The notes beneath the pieces are model-generated. The model saw nothing but the letters and a program-made list of their open reading frames with translations, was not told where the DNA came from and searched no databases. Of a stretch of DNA of 64,000 nt, positions 12,131-25,275 are shown one piece after another; the stretch's first letter is position 1; each line of letters begins with the position of its first letter. The translations under genes and the position numbers were made by a program. Source of the stretch: Muscardinus avellanarius (lineage: Eukaryota; Chordata; Mammalia; Rodentia; Gliridae); assembly GCA_963383645.1 (NCBI GenBank), contig OY726557.1, positions 149,535,860 to 149,599,859 of the forward strand. The letters are read 5' to 3'.

Positions 12131-13669
12131 ATAATAGTGAAATATATTACCAGAGTATGGAGCAAAAGATACACGGGCAATATCTTTGAAGTTTTGAGAT
12201 GATAGGAATTGAAAATGTTAGTGTTTGTTTTTCCTTAAAAATAATAGAGAAAAAATAAGAGTTTGCTTGTTCTGATTACAGGCATCATTTGTAGTATGAA
12301 AGCATGATGTTTTTTCAGTATCTAAATGCAAATCCAGTTTCTCACCTGCACTCTGAATGGTCTTAGTAAATGCTGATAAAGTGATGGACTACTTTGGGTT
12401 TTTGTCCCAGAAAAGAACTTCAAAGTTTTATTCTTATTGGTTATGTATTATTATTTATGTCTATGTTATTATTAATGTGTGGGCTCCTTGGAAAGGCAGA
12501 CAAATTCTGATATATAATTATTCAACTATATAATAAAGGCTATGCCTGGTACTAGGACCACTCATAACTTCCCCCTGTCTTGGCCACAACAGCACCATAC
12601 CAACATAAAGTAGTAAGAGGAGAATAATTAAACCCAGTGTGTAGTAACCTCATTTGTTCAATTCTTCCTGCATGATGTGCTTAATTGGTTATAGAAATCG
12701 AATTGTCTTCTACTTGAGGTTACTTCCTGTTTCAAAGTAATTGGTAATAAGGAGAAGTAATACATAGTATTGCTTTGAGTTTTAAATGAACCAATAACCA
12801 TTAAATACTTATAGTGTTACCTAGGTCATATTTAGCAAATATTAGCTTTTGTGAAAATTATTATTTTAATTTAGCATTCTCAGAGATTCCTGAAGCTTGC
12901 TACAGAAATGTAATTTGCCCAGAGATTATTTTGGTTTTAGCTAAGTACACCACCCATTTATTCTATGTTACTGCTAAACAAAAATTTATTCAACAAGTAA
13001 CAATTAGGTACCTACAATGAATAATATTGCTATTTGGAAATTTATAGCTTTGTTGAACAGGCAAGAGAAAAACAAAATTGTAGAGTAACAAGGAGATATA
13101 GAAAATGACTATAGTGATCTAGCGGGATAGAAAAAACATTTCTGTTTCTGGGCCCATGCCAGACACAATCTTTTCTATTTTTTTTTTTCATTTAATATAA
13201 ACACATGCCCAGTAAAATTCTTAAGACAGTACTACAGGAAGCCATCACCATTCAAGTTTAGCTCCTAGGTAAAACCCATTACCAATCTCTAGCAAGGCAA
13301 CAGGTTCTAGAGAAAATCAAGACCAATTACTCAAGTATATTTTTCTACTACCTTGGCATCTTCTTCTTCCTTGCCGTAGTCATCAAATCTTTTGTACTTA
13401 TCTCCTGTCTCTCCCAACACCACTGCAATGATTTACAGTTGAAGAATAGTGAGATGTTACTCAGAATATGTATAGACCATGATACCAGTTGGAAAACAAG
13501 GTCAAGCCCAGCCTGACAGTCAGTGAATGGGAAACAAGCAAACTAGTGCAAAAGTCACTCTTTATTTGCTCACCAGTTTCCAGTTTTCTTTACCTCTGGC
13601 ACTTGTTCTGTTGTAAGTTATGTCTGGCTACATGGTTTTCTTCAAGCAGTGAGTGACTTAAGCATTAAA

Positions 13670-13686
13670 ATAAATAAATAAATAAA
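13670..13686. repeat. (AAAT)4 short tandem repeat
   Basis: Four AAAT units directly upstream of an ID-like element. Confidence 0.85.
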
Positions 13687-13692
13687 ATGAAT

Positions 13693-13790
13693 AGGCAGGG
13701 CACCTATATAACTCAGAGATGGATGCTTGCCAAGCATGCACAAGGCTCTGAGTTCATTACTTCTGCAAAAACAATAACAAATGGTAAAAC
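13693..13790 (+). mobile_element. Monomeric ID-type SINE
   Basis: A single tRNA-derived unit with no B1 half: ATATAACTCAGAGATGGATG (A-box position), GCTTGCCAAGCATGCACAAG and CTGAGTTCATTACTTC (B-box position), with an A-rich tail. This matches the rodent ID consensus layout. It is the only plain ID copy I recognise here. Confidence 0.8.
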
Positions 13791-15299
13791 AACAACTTAA
13801 CAAATGGAAACATCTTCGTCTCCCAGCTTTCCCCTTCTATGAATTTTAATATGATATTAAAACCTCATCAGATTATCCCAGATTCCAGAGTGAGAAAACA
13901 TGAAGAATCCCACAAGTCCAAAGGGAACAAATAGCATGAGGAAAAATAAATCTTTGTTGTGAAGCCACTGGGATCTAGGTAGTACAATCTGCCCTCTGCT
14001 GACTCATACTTCTCTGTGAGTATACCTAGTTCAAGGGCAGAGTCCATGAGGGACATACGCCAGTCCAGGTAACAATAGATCTGATAGCGTGAGACTTGAC
14101 AAGCAAACAAAATATTAGTTTTATTCTAAAATAACAGCTATGTACAATCTGCAGTGATTGAGCAATAGCTTTAGGGGAGAAAAAATATTCATTATAAGCA
14201 CAGAGAACTCTTTTTAATAAAATGATAAGTTCATGTAGATTTTTAGCAAAATATCATTTCTTATATCATCCCAGTGAAAACCCAAATTCAAGCTCTTTTC
14301 ACATTGAATCCCAAAAGCCTTCTAAATAATTTCTATCCCTCAGTGCTGATACACAGCTTCAATATAACATGACCTTTTCAGTAAACAGTATATGTGTCAT
14401 GATTTGCTTAGAATTTTTAGCACTCAAAATATCTTAAAAAATACTGAGGAATGCTGGGAAATTTTTCTGCATTTTCTATTCAATTATTTTTATTATTTTT
14501 GCTTTACTTACATTATATATCATTAGACTTTAAAAATTATTTAAAAATCCACCAGCTTTGGACAGGTATATATTTAGCGCCATCATAATGCATGAATTAT
14601 TTACATTAGTCTCTTGTAGGCTTGACAGTTCTTTGACCTAGATTGAAATATTTTGTAACTTCTATTGCGTTATGTTTTACTGCCAGAGTGCGGCAGTGAA
14701 TTGATTTCCTGGAGTATCAATGGCATATAGCTTTTACATATACACATATTCACAACTTTGGTCCCATAAAGCATTTGATTATTTTTTTTACCAGAGAACA
14801 TGGATGGGATAACATTTATCCAACTTTTAGCATATTTAGATTTTTGTCTCATTTATATTTCTATACTCATTTATCAGCAGATAATTCTTTTTTAACTTTT
14901 GTGCTGCATTTTATCATTGTACAATCTATATAAAGGCATTGTAAGCAATATTCAATATCCAAATGTTAAAATTTGTCTGTATTTGGCACAGATAACAAAA
15001 TTTCTGAGGTCAAAATTATGTAAACAATTATTTCCTTAGCATAACTGAATTTACACAAATGCAAGCTATTACAAATATGTCTCAACTTGCTTCTCTTTCT
15101 AACAGCTAGACAATTACTTTTAACAGTACTCATAATATAATTTCCTATTTTGAAATACTAAAATGTGGAAAAATATTTGGAATTCAGTGAAATTTATTAT
15201 TAAAAATGACTAAATCCATAAATAGCACTAAAGGCATAGTTTTACAGTTAAGTGTAACTACAAAAATATATAATATATTCATTTCATAATTGTAATGGA

Positions 15300-15356
15300 T
15301 GCACCTATTCAGTATATATATGCATATATATATTGCATACATATATATACAAATAA
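15300..15356. repeat. AT-rich (TA)n-type low-complexity stretch
   Basis: Interrupted TATATA runs with GCATA steps; palindromic in character (ATATATATGCATATATATAT-like). Confidence 0.7.
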
Positions 15357-15517
15357 TAAACATTTTTATTGGATAGATTTCTGCCATGTGAAACTTACCC
15401 TGTAAGACAATTTCAGAAAGCCCTTATTCAATAATACTCTTAAAGTTCACATGTGAAATAGTGAAATACATTTCACTATAAGTTTTTATTGATAATATCT
15501 ACAAGAATGTTGGTGGT

Positions 15518-15900
15518 ATGATTTGAATGTGGTTTGCCCCCTCCTAAGCGCATGTTGAAATTTGATTGCCATTTTGGTAGTGTTGGAAGTTAGGCCTTTA
15601 ACTAAAAGGTGGTTAGGTCATTATTGCCTAGTGGATTAGTTCCTAGAAGAATGCATTGTTTTAGATCTTGGCTCCCCTCAGGTTTCCCTTATTTAGATGC
15701 ACCCATGTGCCCTCTCTCTTGGCACCAAGAGCTGAAGCAACATGAGATTCTCTATTTGGTTCAAAAGCTAAAGAGATGAAAATACCATTATTTGGGGCTT
15801 CGCAGTTTTTAGAGCCAAGAGCAAAAACAACAAAAAACTTCTACATAACTCACCTAGTCTCAGCAATTTCTAGCAGCAGAAGACAAATAAGACATTGGTT
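15518..15900 (+). mobile_element. MaLR-type LTR (MST-like), sense, diverged
   Basis: Begins ATGATTTGAATGTGGTTTGC, followed by CATGTTGAAATTTGATTGCC and AGTGTTGGAAGTTAGGCC; these are hallmark blocks of MST/THE-like MaLR LTRs. CCCTCTCTCTTGG matches the R-region motif. The end near AGACAAATAAGACATTGG matches the LTR 3' end. No internal region follows. Confidence 0.7.
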
Positions 15901-17517
15901 TTCTTCTAGCAAAGACAATCTAGAATAAATGCTAAGCCCAGCCACTCCTGAGTCTGATTTTTCTTTCTGTTTTGCCTGTTATCTTTCCGTATCTCTGAGC
16001 TATGTTGGTAGTGGTTGTCTTGTTTCCTAGGCAAGTTAGTATGATTAAAAGGATCTCTCTGTTCAGAAACTTTTGATTTTGTAATATTTTCTGACATGCC
16101 ATTCAGCATTTCTATCTGACACTCTTCTAAATGTTATTTAATTTTCTTTCACATCCTTTGCATATAAATAATATCATAACAGGCTACAGTGGAAGAAAAG
16201 AGAAGTATCACGGAATTAACTAATATGAACTGCCATCATGCTTATTGTGATTATTATTTACCTGTACTTTAATTTACAAAACAAAATAGATTAAAACCAT
16301 TTCAGAAAAGTAAATTGCTTTCATTTTAATGTAAATATGCAATCACTTCTGTAATCCATGTATAAATACATGCATTTTTGAAGGAAGAATGTAATTGCTC
16401 ACTGATGTACACTAACAAAATCCATTCTCTTATATTAAAAGGCCTGGTGATGTGAAGGATAGTAATTATCAGCATAGTACTCAAGTACTACTACACTTCT
16501 GGGAATTGTTTCTGGCAACTATTCAAAAGGATTTCATGATACTTTTTTTCTTTTTGGTGGACTTGGATACTTGAAGAAGTATTTTGAGCTCAAGGAATAA
16601 TCAAGTGATTAGTCTCCAAAAACATTGTTTTCAGACTTGTTACTATTAACAAGGTTGTTTATAAAACATGAACACAGTGCTTTGTACTAAAGGGACCATA
16701 ATTGAGACTATAAAAACAAAAAATATATATATATAACTGCAAATAACTCTGTTGCAAATTTTCAGAAATAAAAGGGTTTTGTGTTACTGTGCTCTTAGAA
16801 AAACCTCTCATGGAAAAATTTAAATGACTGGTGTTTTTAATCAGATTGGCTCTTGAATTACTTAGAAGAGGGCTATACATTGAGCACAGGTGAATGTTGA
16901 TTCTGTAAAGCTGATGTGGGTTATTGGAAACTGATTCTCACTAGGAAGAGATGTACAGTGGTAACCAAAAATTCCTTAAAGAAGTGGCCCATTAATGGTC
17001 CCAGGAGGAATTTAGTTCACCCATTGCAAGCTTTGGAGTTTTGGCAAATAATGGGGGGAGGGAGTTGAATAAACCTTCATGCTGATTTTTAAACTAACAT
17101 TGTTAAAGTTTAATTTTCACCTTTATCAGTTCTCATGGTGAGTGAGACTCCAGCTCTGTACTTGTTAAGTTAGGAAATAATTCACAGAAAAAATATCTAA
17201 TTAAATTCAATTTCATTTGTGCCATTTCAACAATATACTGCATCATGTCTCTATAATTAAGGTTCTGTTTTAAATCCTAGGATATTTTTCTATACTGTGT
17301 TTTTATTTGTTGGAGGTGAATGAAAAAAATATTTTGAAGTGGTTGAGTAGTAATGCTGGTAATACATCGGCAAGACCTAGAATTTATTTTTGGTTCAGCT
17401 TGATGAGCATGCGATTCTAAATTAGATGCTTGCATACAATGAAGACCTGTGGAACCTAATCAGCCATGTGATATAATATTTGCTTAATATGAATAAATAA
17501 TAGTAAATCTGAGAACA

Positions 17518-17730
17518 ACCAGGACACAGTGGTGCATGCCTATAATTCCAGTACTTGGGAGTCTAAGACAGGAGGATCATAGGTTTAAGGCCAGCATGCA
17601 GTAACTTAACAAGATCTTGATTTCAAATTTAAAAAAAATACGATAAAATGAAACAAAATAAGTCTGGAGGTTTACCCTAAAAGTAGAACACCCTCAGACT
17701 CAATTCTTAGCACCACAAAATCAAAAAATA
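17518..17730 (+). mobile_element. Old B1-dID-type SINE
   Basis: Left half GACACAGTGGTGCATGCCTA, right half with TTAGCACCACAAAATC near the end; many substitutions. The B-box region is decayed. Confidence 0.8.
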
Positions 17731-18118
17731 AATCTGAGGACAGATCCCCAAATATAACAGCAAACTCTCCTACCTTTAGTCTGGTTGTCTTTTCTATTTG
17801 AGTCACAACTTTTTAAACTGTGTTGGGACCTGGCTGTAGTATATGTAATAGATTATTTGATGGATATAGTACAAAAGAGGAGAAAGTAATTTCATAATTT
17901 ATATATAAACCAGGCACCAAGCAGGATCATTTCAAGGCAACTCGCTCAGAAATATGTTTAGACTTAATGTCTTCCTAAAAATGTCAGGCTCATTTGGCTA
18001 CTTTAGAATTAAATTTCCAAATGTTTGGGGCATTTTACAACTTTTTATGATTAAATTGTCTTTTATTTGTTGTTTTGCTTTCTGTTATCTTTCAGTTTCA
18101 AAAAATCTCTTAGTACAG

Positions 18119-18301
18119 CCGGGCGTGGTGGCCCATGCTTGTAATCCCCACGCTTGGAAGGCGGAGTCAGGAGGATCGCGCAGGTTCGAAGCCAGCCACG
18201 CTGGTGTAAGAGACCCTGTTTCAAAAATATAAAAATAGGTCTGGGAGTGTAGCCCGGAGGTAGAAGGGCTTCCAGAAACCCCAGTACCACCAAAAAGAAA
18301 A
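18119..18301 (+). mobile_element. Type B SINE, complete, perfect target duplication
   Basis: Left monomer GCCGGGCGTGGTGGCCCATG, shortened hinge, right monomer GTAGCCCGGAGGTAGAAGGG, A tail. An 18-bp duplication AAAAAATCTCTTAGTACA lies at about 18,100-18,118 and 18,302-18,319 with no mismatch, indicating a relatively recent insertion. Confidence 0.95.
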
Positions 18302-19106
18302 AAAAAATCTCTTAGTACACATTATTTTCAGTAGCCATCCATCCATGTAATATTTAACAGATTTATTTTGAGTTTCTTTGTATGCCTTGACTGGAAAGGC
18401 TTTGTTGAGGTCAGTTGGGTGAATAAGGCAAAGTCTTTTCCCTCAGGAATTTAATATTCTGCAATATAATATTTTTTGTTTTTTCTATTAAACTTTCAAA
18501 GAAACCATAAAGCACCTTTGAGTATTTCAGTTATTTTCTTGTATATATAGCCAGCTTCAGAGAGTCTTTTCTTAGTCTTTAAAAAAACAAAAGATTCCAT
18601 ACATTGTTTGCAAATTAAATGATTTAATTTTAATTCCTACATAATATTTTCAATACACATTAGTGTGCTAAGTGGATATTCTTGTGCCAGGAACATTTTT
18701 CTAATTGGCATGAAAGGAAAGATTTTTCCTAAAAATTTTTTGATAAACTTGTTGAAATCATCCATAGGTGCTTTTTCTATAGATGATAGCATACAACTGG
18801 ATGCAGTATTGTTTTAAGTATAAAAGGTATCTAATGATTTACTCACTGAAATTATGGATTTCACATGCCATTACCCTACTCTTGCTCCGTTTTCCTCTTA
18901 GCCAAGGTCAAACCATTAGTAACTTTCTTCCCTTGAAAGAAAACTGCTGAGATGTCATCTTGGACCAGAAAAAGAATCTTAAATGTCATATTCTCTAGAC
19001 CTTTAAGTGTTAGGCTAAAAATCATAAACCAGAAAGATGGCATGATGTGTCTAACACTGCTATTTGTAGTAATGAAGAAAGTTACCAGGACAAGAATGTG
19101 GTAGAG

Positions 19107-19285
19107 CCGGGCATGGTGGCGCACGCTTGTAATTGCAGCATTCGGGAGGCTGAGACTGAAGGATCACGGTTCACGGACAGCCTCAGATACTTAGTGAGGC
19201 CCTCTGCAACTCAGTGAGACCCGGTTTCAAAATAAAGAATAAAAAAATAGGGCTGGGGGTGTAGCTCAGAGGTAGAATGCCCCTG
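19107..19285 (+). mobile_element. Type A SINE lacking its 3' tail
   Basis: The left half and linker are intact, but the right half stops at GGTAGAATGCCCCTG, without the B-box part or A tail. A direct repeat flanks it (AGAATGTGGTAGAG before, TGAATATGGTAGAG after). The missing tail beside a preserved duplication is unusual: internal priming, or a later deletion ending at the duplication edge. Confidence 0.88.
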
Positions 19286-20267
19286 AATATGGTAGAGCTT
19301 AATGAATTCAAGGCTCAGCTCTTACATACGTTGTCACTTTATCAAGACTTAATTCTTTTGACTTGCAACAAATCATTTAACTTCTCTCTGCTGGTTTTAT
19401 TACATGGCAAGGTAACAAAAATTAATTCTTTTAAAAGGCAGGATGGACGTAACGATATTTTTTGTTTTCAATTTATATTTACCATGAACTTACAAGATTG
19501 AGCTTACCTGTGGTTGTTTAGCAGCAGAAGGGGAACTGTATAGTTTACATTCCATTCACCTATGTTCTGGGCAACGTCGCTGTGACATATTGTTGGATTA
19601 TGAAACAGCCATTTTACAATGAAAGTTGGTAATAATCCCTTTGCAAGTTGGGAATTTCCTGTCTGCTCTTTGCCTTGTTTTACATTTGGCTTGTAGCTCT
19701 GGTCATAGGTTTTGTGACTTCATGCTTCTGGCATCTGGGTGTCTTATGGGGACAATGGGGCAAGTGGGTATGTCTATACTATTGCTCTAAATTTGTGTAA
19801 GGTGACCCAGCTGCAAACTACATCACTGCTTGTTCCCATGGTATAACTGATATTTTCTAATCCTTACTTCAACAATTCAGTGTTTGCCCTCTGCTCCTTA
19901 TCTCACTGTAGATAATATTATTTTCTTAGCAGAAGAAACAAAGTATGACCATTATTCATAGTTTCATTTATCTTTAAGCATTATTATACATGATGATGGG
20001 TTACCAAATATGTCTGTTGGAACCAGTTGTGACTTTTCCATGAAGGAGGATAGCTGAGATAAGGGGTGAGATCTAGGGTACAAAGGTAGGCAGCCTCTGA
20101 CCCTGTGTCATTGTATGTCAGATATGATGTCCTAAAGGCAGTTCCAAGGTAAAATATAGGAAAGTGAGTCCAAGACAGGTCATCGGTTAAGGAGAGGAGG
20201 TGAAAAATCAGAGGACAAACCAGAGAAGATGAGAATAAGAAGCAAGAGAGTAGAAAGTATGAATGGT

Positions 20268-20467
20268 CAATGGTTCTCAACTTAGGGTACTTCTGAACTG
20301 CCCGAAGAGTTTATTCAATGGTTGCCTGGAGGGCTTATTAAAACTGGATTGCATCCCCAGAATTTCTCTTTAGGTAGATCTGTGATGTGGCCTGAGAATT
20401 TTCATTTCACCAGTTCCTAAGTAGTAACAGTAATGCTGGTCTGCGGATCATACCTTAAAAACCATTG
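20268..20467. mobile_element. MER5-like hAT-Charlie non-autonomous DNA transposon
   Basis: Inverted ends CAATGGTTCTCAA (left) and AAAACCATTG (right, complement CAATGGTTTT) enclose about 200 bp with GATTGCATCCCCAGAATTTC and a block resembling the mirrored arm. This is the arrangement of MER5/MER20-type elements. No 8-bp target duplication can be seen after decay. Confidence 0.65.
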
Positions 20468-20700
20468 GTCTAAATAAATTCATGAGCTTTTCGGGTATTT
20501 TGTTAGGTGAACACAATTTTTTTAAAGGTTTGAAATCAGACTAAGCAAATATTTTGGCTTTTTTAATTTAAAATGGCTTTTTAAGCTTATAAGGTTATGG
20601 ACCTTCTTCTTTATATTAATACATAATAAGACTATATTCTTGTTACATAACCTATATAGAAAGTATTTTCTATCAATAAAAGGTGATTTATTTCCTTTTT

Positions 20701-20891
20701 TATTTTTATTTTTTGGTGGTACTGGGGTTCCTGGAAACCCTTCTCTGGGCTACACTCCCAGACCTATTTTATATTTTTATTTGGAAACAGGGTCTCTTAA
20801 GCCAGCGCGGTTGGCTTCGAACCTGTGCAATCCTCCTGCCGTCTCCACTTCTCAAGCGTGGGGATTACAAGCGTGTGCCACCACACCCAGC
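20701..20891 (-). mobile_element. Type B SINE, complete
   Basis: GGGGTTCCTGGAAACCCTTC, then CTTAAGCCAGCGCGGTTGGC, ending CACACCCAGC. TTATTTCCT repeats at both edges (from 20,688 and 20,892). A few bases are missing in the right monomer (the ACCTCC step). Confidence 0.92.
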
Positions 20892-20934
20892 TTATTTCCT
20901 ATTTTTGTGGCTTAACAAATTTTATAGTACTCTG

Positions 20935-21170
20935 ATTAAGCATGTATTTTCTGAAAGCAGATTGCCTGAGTGTCAAATTTTAATTCCACTTCTGGCTTTG
21001 TACCTTGTAGTCACAAATACCTTAAAGTCCCAGCACTTTCTTTGTAAAGTGAGGATATTTCCGATTGCATAGGATTGTTGTAAGAAATTAATAAAGCATT
21101 GGCTTTAAGCCACTTATTGGAGTGCCCGGCATATAATAATTGCTCCACAAATGTTAGCTATTATTGGAAC
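20935..21170 (+). mobile_element. MIR SINE
   Basis: Core and 3' end recognisable: TTCCACTTCTGGCTTTGTAC, AAGTGAGGATATT, GGATTGTTGTAAGAAATTAA, then GTGCCCGGCATATAATAATT and AAATGTTAGCTATTATT. This is a near-complete 3' two-thirds of the MIR consensus. Confidence 0.85.
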
Positions 21171-21424
21171 AATGAAATAAATGATTTTGTTCAGGAATGT
21201 GACTTTCTATATAGTACTTTGGTAGTTATCTCAGGTTTAACCTGATACGTTGTTCTCTGTAATTCATTATAAATCTTCTGCTAAGATTAGCCATGAGTTG
21301 ACATGAAGTTATAAATTATATGTAAAGAGTGTGATTAAGTACAATACAGATAGCCAAGAATCTAAAATTCCCTCTAGCAAATTTCAGTCTAAGAAGGAAG
21401 CACCTTCTGTAGCATATGGCTAAG

Positions 21425-21600
21425 GTCATCCACTGTGGGAGTGGATTACCCAGGTCTGTGTTCCAACTCCATCCTTAACTGACTGTGACCTTTGACAGGA
21501 TACTTGATTCTTTGTTCCAAGAATTTTCACATGTGAGATGGTGATAATAACAATAACCTATTTCAGGGGGTCATTACATGTATATATGTTCATACATGTG
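21425..21600 (+). mobile_element. MIR-like SINE
   Basis: GTGGATTACCCAGGTCTGTG, CTGACTGTGACCTTTGACAG and ATGTGAGATGGTGATAATAA follow the order of the MIR central core. Confidence 0.7.
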
Positions 21601-22099
21601 GATATGTATGAACATGCACACATGCTCAAGTATACACACACAAGATGTCATATATACAATGCCTAAAGAAAAATAAATGCTTCTATAGTTTGCTGTTATT
21701 CATATTTACTTTGTATATAAATATATTTTGGCAAAATATTATCTCATCAGTGAATTGCAATTACACATTATAATGAGATTCAATGTGATAAAAGCATACA
21801 TGCACACAGAGCTTTGATTTTATGGAAAAATCTGAAAATTTAATAGAATAGCATAGGTAGGTCTGTGATAAATTTAAAAACAGATTAACAAGTGTTATCT
21901 TAAACCATATAAGAATGAAAACTCCTCTTAACTCTCTCCATAGCCCTCTTAAAAATATAATTAGTGTTTCACTTATAACCAGAGTTAGTATCTTTAAGAT
22001 GATTTAGCCATTAATGATGTTCTACAAAAATAAAAAATAAAAATGAGGGAGAGAGAGAACCTGTTCATATTAACAACATTTCTAAGCATTTAAAGGATG

Positions 22100-22960
22100 C
22101 GATAAACTTCATAATTGCCAAGTTCTGTGTCTTTTCCTCCATCTCTCATCCCCTGGCCTTGCATCTACATTTGACAGTATTGACCACTCTGTCAAGAATG
22201 GTGAAATCATCCCTTTACTAAGCCCAACTGAAACGTGGCTTCCCTACCAGCCATTACTTCTGAATCCCCCCAGCACACCTTGCATCATCTGTCTCCCCTA
22301 GAAGGGTTCACTAGAACCTAGAGCATCCCTTGTGTCTCAGGACACTTCTTCCCTCTGAAGGCTCAGTGATTTCTAAGGCTTTCTCTTCCCTCTCTAAGCT
22401 CTGAGCCTCACATCTTTCTGTTCTTTCAACCCAGTCTAGCCCCATATCCACAAAGCCTGGTAGAATTCCCACCTGAATTCCTTCTTGCTGCATAAAAACT
22501 GAACTTATTTCAGGAGTATTGCCATTTCCTCTTCTTACAGTACCCTTGGGTGTCAGAAACACCACCCTGGGCCCAGCCCCTGGGCTTAAATGTTGCTGTC
22601 TCCTCTGACTCATCCCTTGTATTCCTTTCTTAACTGCAAGTTCATTTTGACTTTTCCCCCTGATGTAGTTTCACTGCCAACAGCCTTCTAGGTCAGAACC
22701 TCATTACCCTAACAACTACTGCCCAGAAACCAGGCGGCCCCCTAAGCCCTTGCCCTGCAGTTCATCTTTGGAAGCACCAACAGGCTAACCTTCCTTTCTA
22801 CAAGCCTCCTGCCCTTTCTGTTTTGCCCATATCAAGTGAAGACACTTATGCCTGGCTTTCAGATATTTCCATAGTTTGCATTAAAAAAAAAACTTTATTC
22901 CCCTTTTGAGCCTAGGTAGACACTGCTCTGGACAAGCCTTTGACCATGTTCCCATGAACA
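22100..22960. other. Pyrimidine-rich repeat-like stretch, unassigned
   Basis: Unusually C/T-rich for this window. It has fragments reminiscent of an old mammalian LINE/LTR-derived sequence (CATTTGACAGTATTGACCAC). Open frames on both strands are short and show no protein family I recognise. No gene called. Confidence 0.35.
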
Positions 22961-23158
22961 CACCTTGTATTCCCCACCTTCTAGATTTTCCTGCCTCTCG
23001 GCAGGCAACCACTACATTTACATTCAGCATTTCATAGTCCTTTTATCTTGTGTAAACTTTTGCAGTATGCATCAACTTTGTTGTTCAGGTATAGAAAGAT
23101 GGGAACAATTCTTTACCTATTCTTACATTTTGTCTGAATCTGAAGTAGCATCTGGGAC

Positions 23159-23161
<3 letters not shown>

Positions 23162-23202
<41 letters not shown>
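23162..23202. repeat. (CA)20 microsatellite
   Basis: Uninterrupted AC/CA run of about 41 bases; likely length-polymorphic. Confidence 0.95.
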
Positions 23203-23205
<3 letters not shown>

Positions 23206-23956
23206 CCACTGAATATTACCCCCTGAATGAGACCAAAGAGAAAATGTGGCATCCAGTCCCCTTAATAAGTAAAGAAGGAACTCAAACCTGTGTTGGATAT
23301 TTTATTTTATTTTTGAGTTTGATATTTTAAAATTTAATAGCTGCCTCTTTAGACATACGGTTTCTTCTATTCATAGCAAATGGAATCTAGTTGCCACTGA
23401 CATTATTTATATCTAGTTTTACTTTAAGAAAGATTTGCTTCTGATTAAAATACTTATGTAGAGAGAAATGTTAAATCACTAATAGTACCATGGCTAAGAA
23501 AATATGACAAAAATTATGAAAGTAATACTCAAGTGATAGAAGCCTTAAAAATACTGCAATATCTTATGGCTAGAGTCTGCCCTTTATTCAATAATTGTTG
23601 ACTGACTACTATTTCACACCAGTTAACCTAAAAAAAATAGCCTTTAGACCCACTGATTCCCTAAAAGCCCTTATGACAAAATAAACAGATTAGTAATTTT
23701 CACAGCTACATTTTCAGCCTAAGGTTCAAGGGAAGAGAAAAAGATCAATTTTCAAAAATGTTTCTGGCTCCTCTGAGATTGTCCTTTTATCAAGCTCAGT
23801 AGAGATGTGATGGCATTAGTACAGAGCCATCCCGAGGCAGGGAAGAGTGGACATCAGCTCCCTCTGCTACACACTGTGTCTCCTAGGACTCTTGGCACAA
23901 AGTTAAGGTAAGCAAACCTCAACACATTAAACACTGAGTGAGGTTTTAAAAAGTTA

Positions 23957-24165
23957 AGCTGGGTGCAGTGGTACACATCTGTAATCCAAGTTTGGGAGGC
24001 TTAAAAAGGAGGAGTATAGTATTTGAGATCAGCCACAGAAAACTAGCAAGGCTCTCAACAACCCAGTGACACCCTGTTTCAAAATAAAATATAAAAAGGG
24101 CTGAGGGTGTAGCTCAGAGGTAGAATGTTCCTGGGTTCAATCCCCAGTACCACACATACACACAG
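23957..24165 (+). mobile_element. Type A B1-dID SINE
   Basis: Left GCTGGGTGCAGTGGTACACA, right GGTGTAGCTCAGAGGTAGAA and GGGTTCAATCCCCAGTACCA with intact A- and B-box-like elements. The tail is CA-rich rather than pure A. Confidence 0.9.
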
Positions 24166-24719
24166 TTAAAATTTCTATCTACAAAAAAACATACAAAGAA
24201 AAGAGGCCTTTGTAACTTGCATGCTGATTGCTGTTCAATCTCCCTTTCTTATTTTGGAAGCTTAACAGCCACCTCAGCAGCCCTATGTTACAGTGATTTC
24301 CGCCAGCAAGTTTAGTCTCTCTGACCACACTCAATGAATTATAGGCCTCAAAGTACACTCTCTGCTGGAGAGCACAAATAGATTGTGGCTAGAGGCCTGT
24401 TTACAGTGGGGCTTAAAAAGTCAAAATCTAAAATGCAAAAATCTCTGAACACTGGGAGATACAAAAAAGGGATCCACTATTCAGTGTAATTCTGATTTAA
24501 ACTTCCCACAGTTAGGTGTTATTCATGGGCACAGAACATGAAAATTGACACTGAAAATTTGGAGGACTCATGGACTCCATCTGACCAACTGGCTACAAAT
24601 TCTGTGGTCCCCACAGTCCTTTGCATTCAGTCATCTGTTAGAACTTACAGAACTCAGGAAAATACTATACTTATAATTAAAGTTTTACCACAAAATAGGA
24701 CCAGTGAAACAGACCTATA

Positions 24720-25275
24720 GGATGAGGTCTGCGGTTTCTATGTCCTCAGGATATTTCATCCTCCTGGTACATCAATGTGTATCATAAACAAGGAAGTTTT
24801 TCCAGTTCTTGGTATCAAGATTTTTTAGTGGGGTTTCACTATGCTGGCATGATTGAATCATTTGCAACATAATCGGGGTCTATCTCCAGTCTTACTTTCA
24901 TTCCTGTAGTTTGGCAGGTCAGGTTGATTTCACAAGGCTGGAAGCCCTAACTCTTTAATTGCATATGGCTATTCCTGGCATGGCCAGCTGCCATTTGAAA
25001 CTATCTTAGAACCCACAGTAAATTGCCTCATTAGCATAAACTCAGCTGTGATCTTAAGGGCCTATGATGAAAAACAAAGACACACTTAGTATTTTGGAAA
25101 TTCCAAGGATTTAGAGCTTCTTCCCAGGAAGTCAGGACCAAGACCAAATAAATTCTTTATTATATAACACATGGTAAATGCAAATGAATTGCACCTATCT
25201 TGAGTCTCAAAAATATGGCAAATTTTTTTATGATAGAGAAATTCACCAGAAAAATCCCATTTAAATATAAAATAA
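24720..25275. mobile_element. ERVL/MaLR-like LTR, copy 1
   Basis: Shares CATTAGCATAAACTCAGCTG and the block GAAATTCCAAGGATTTAGAG followed by GACCAAGACCAAATAAATTC with the second copy at 27.4-28.7 kb. It also matches the memorised mammalian LTR phrase 'cattagcataaactcaggtgtgg'. Family name and orientation are not certain. It ends about 475 bp before PDGFD exon 2. Confidence 0.55.

Noticed and set aside
13693..13790. tRNA gene
   Set aside because: The tRNA-like boxes belong to an ID SINE: no cloverleaf, A-rich tail, diverged B box.
20683..21072. 129-codon open frame
   Set aside because: Begins with the translated type B SINE (the GYTPRP / LKPARLASN type peptide recurs in every minus-strand copy) and continues into a MIR element.
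22311..22613. 100-codon minus-strand open frame
   Set aside because: Low-complexity charged reading of a pyrimidine-rich stretch; no motif and no splice signals.
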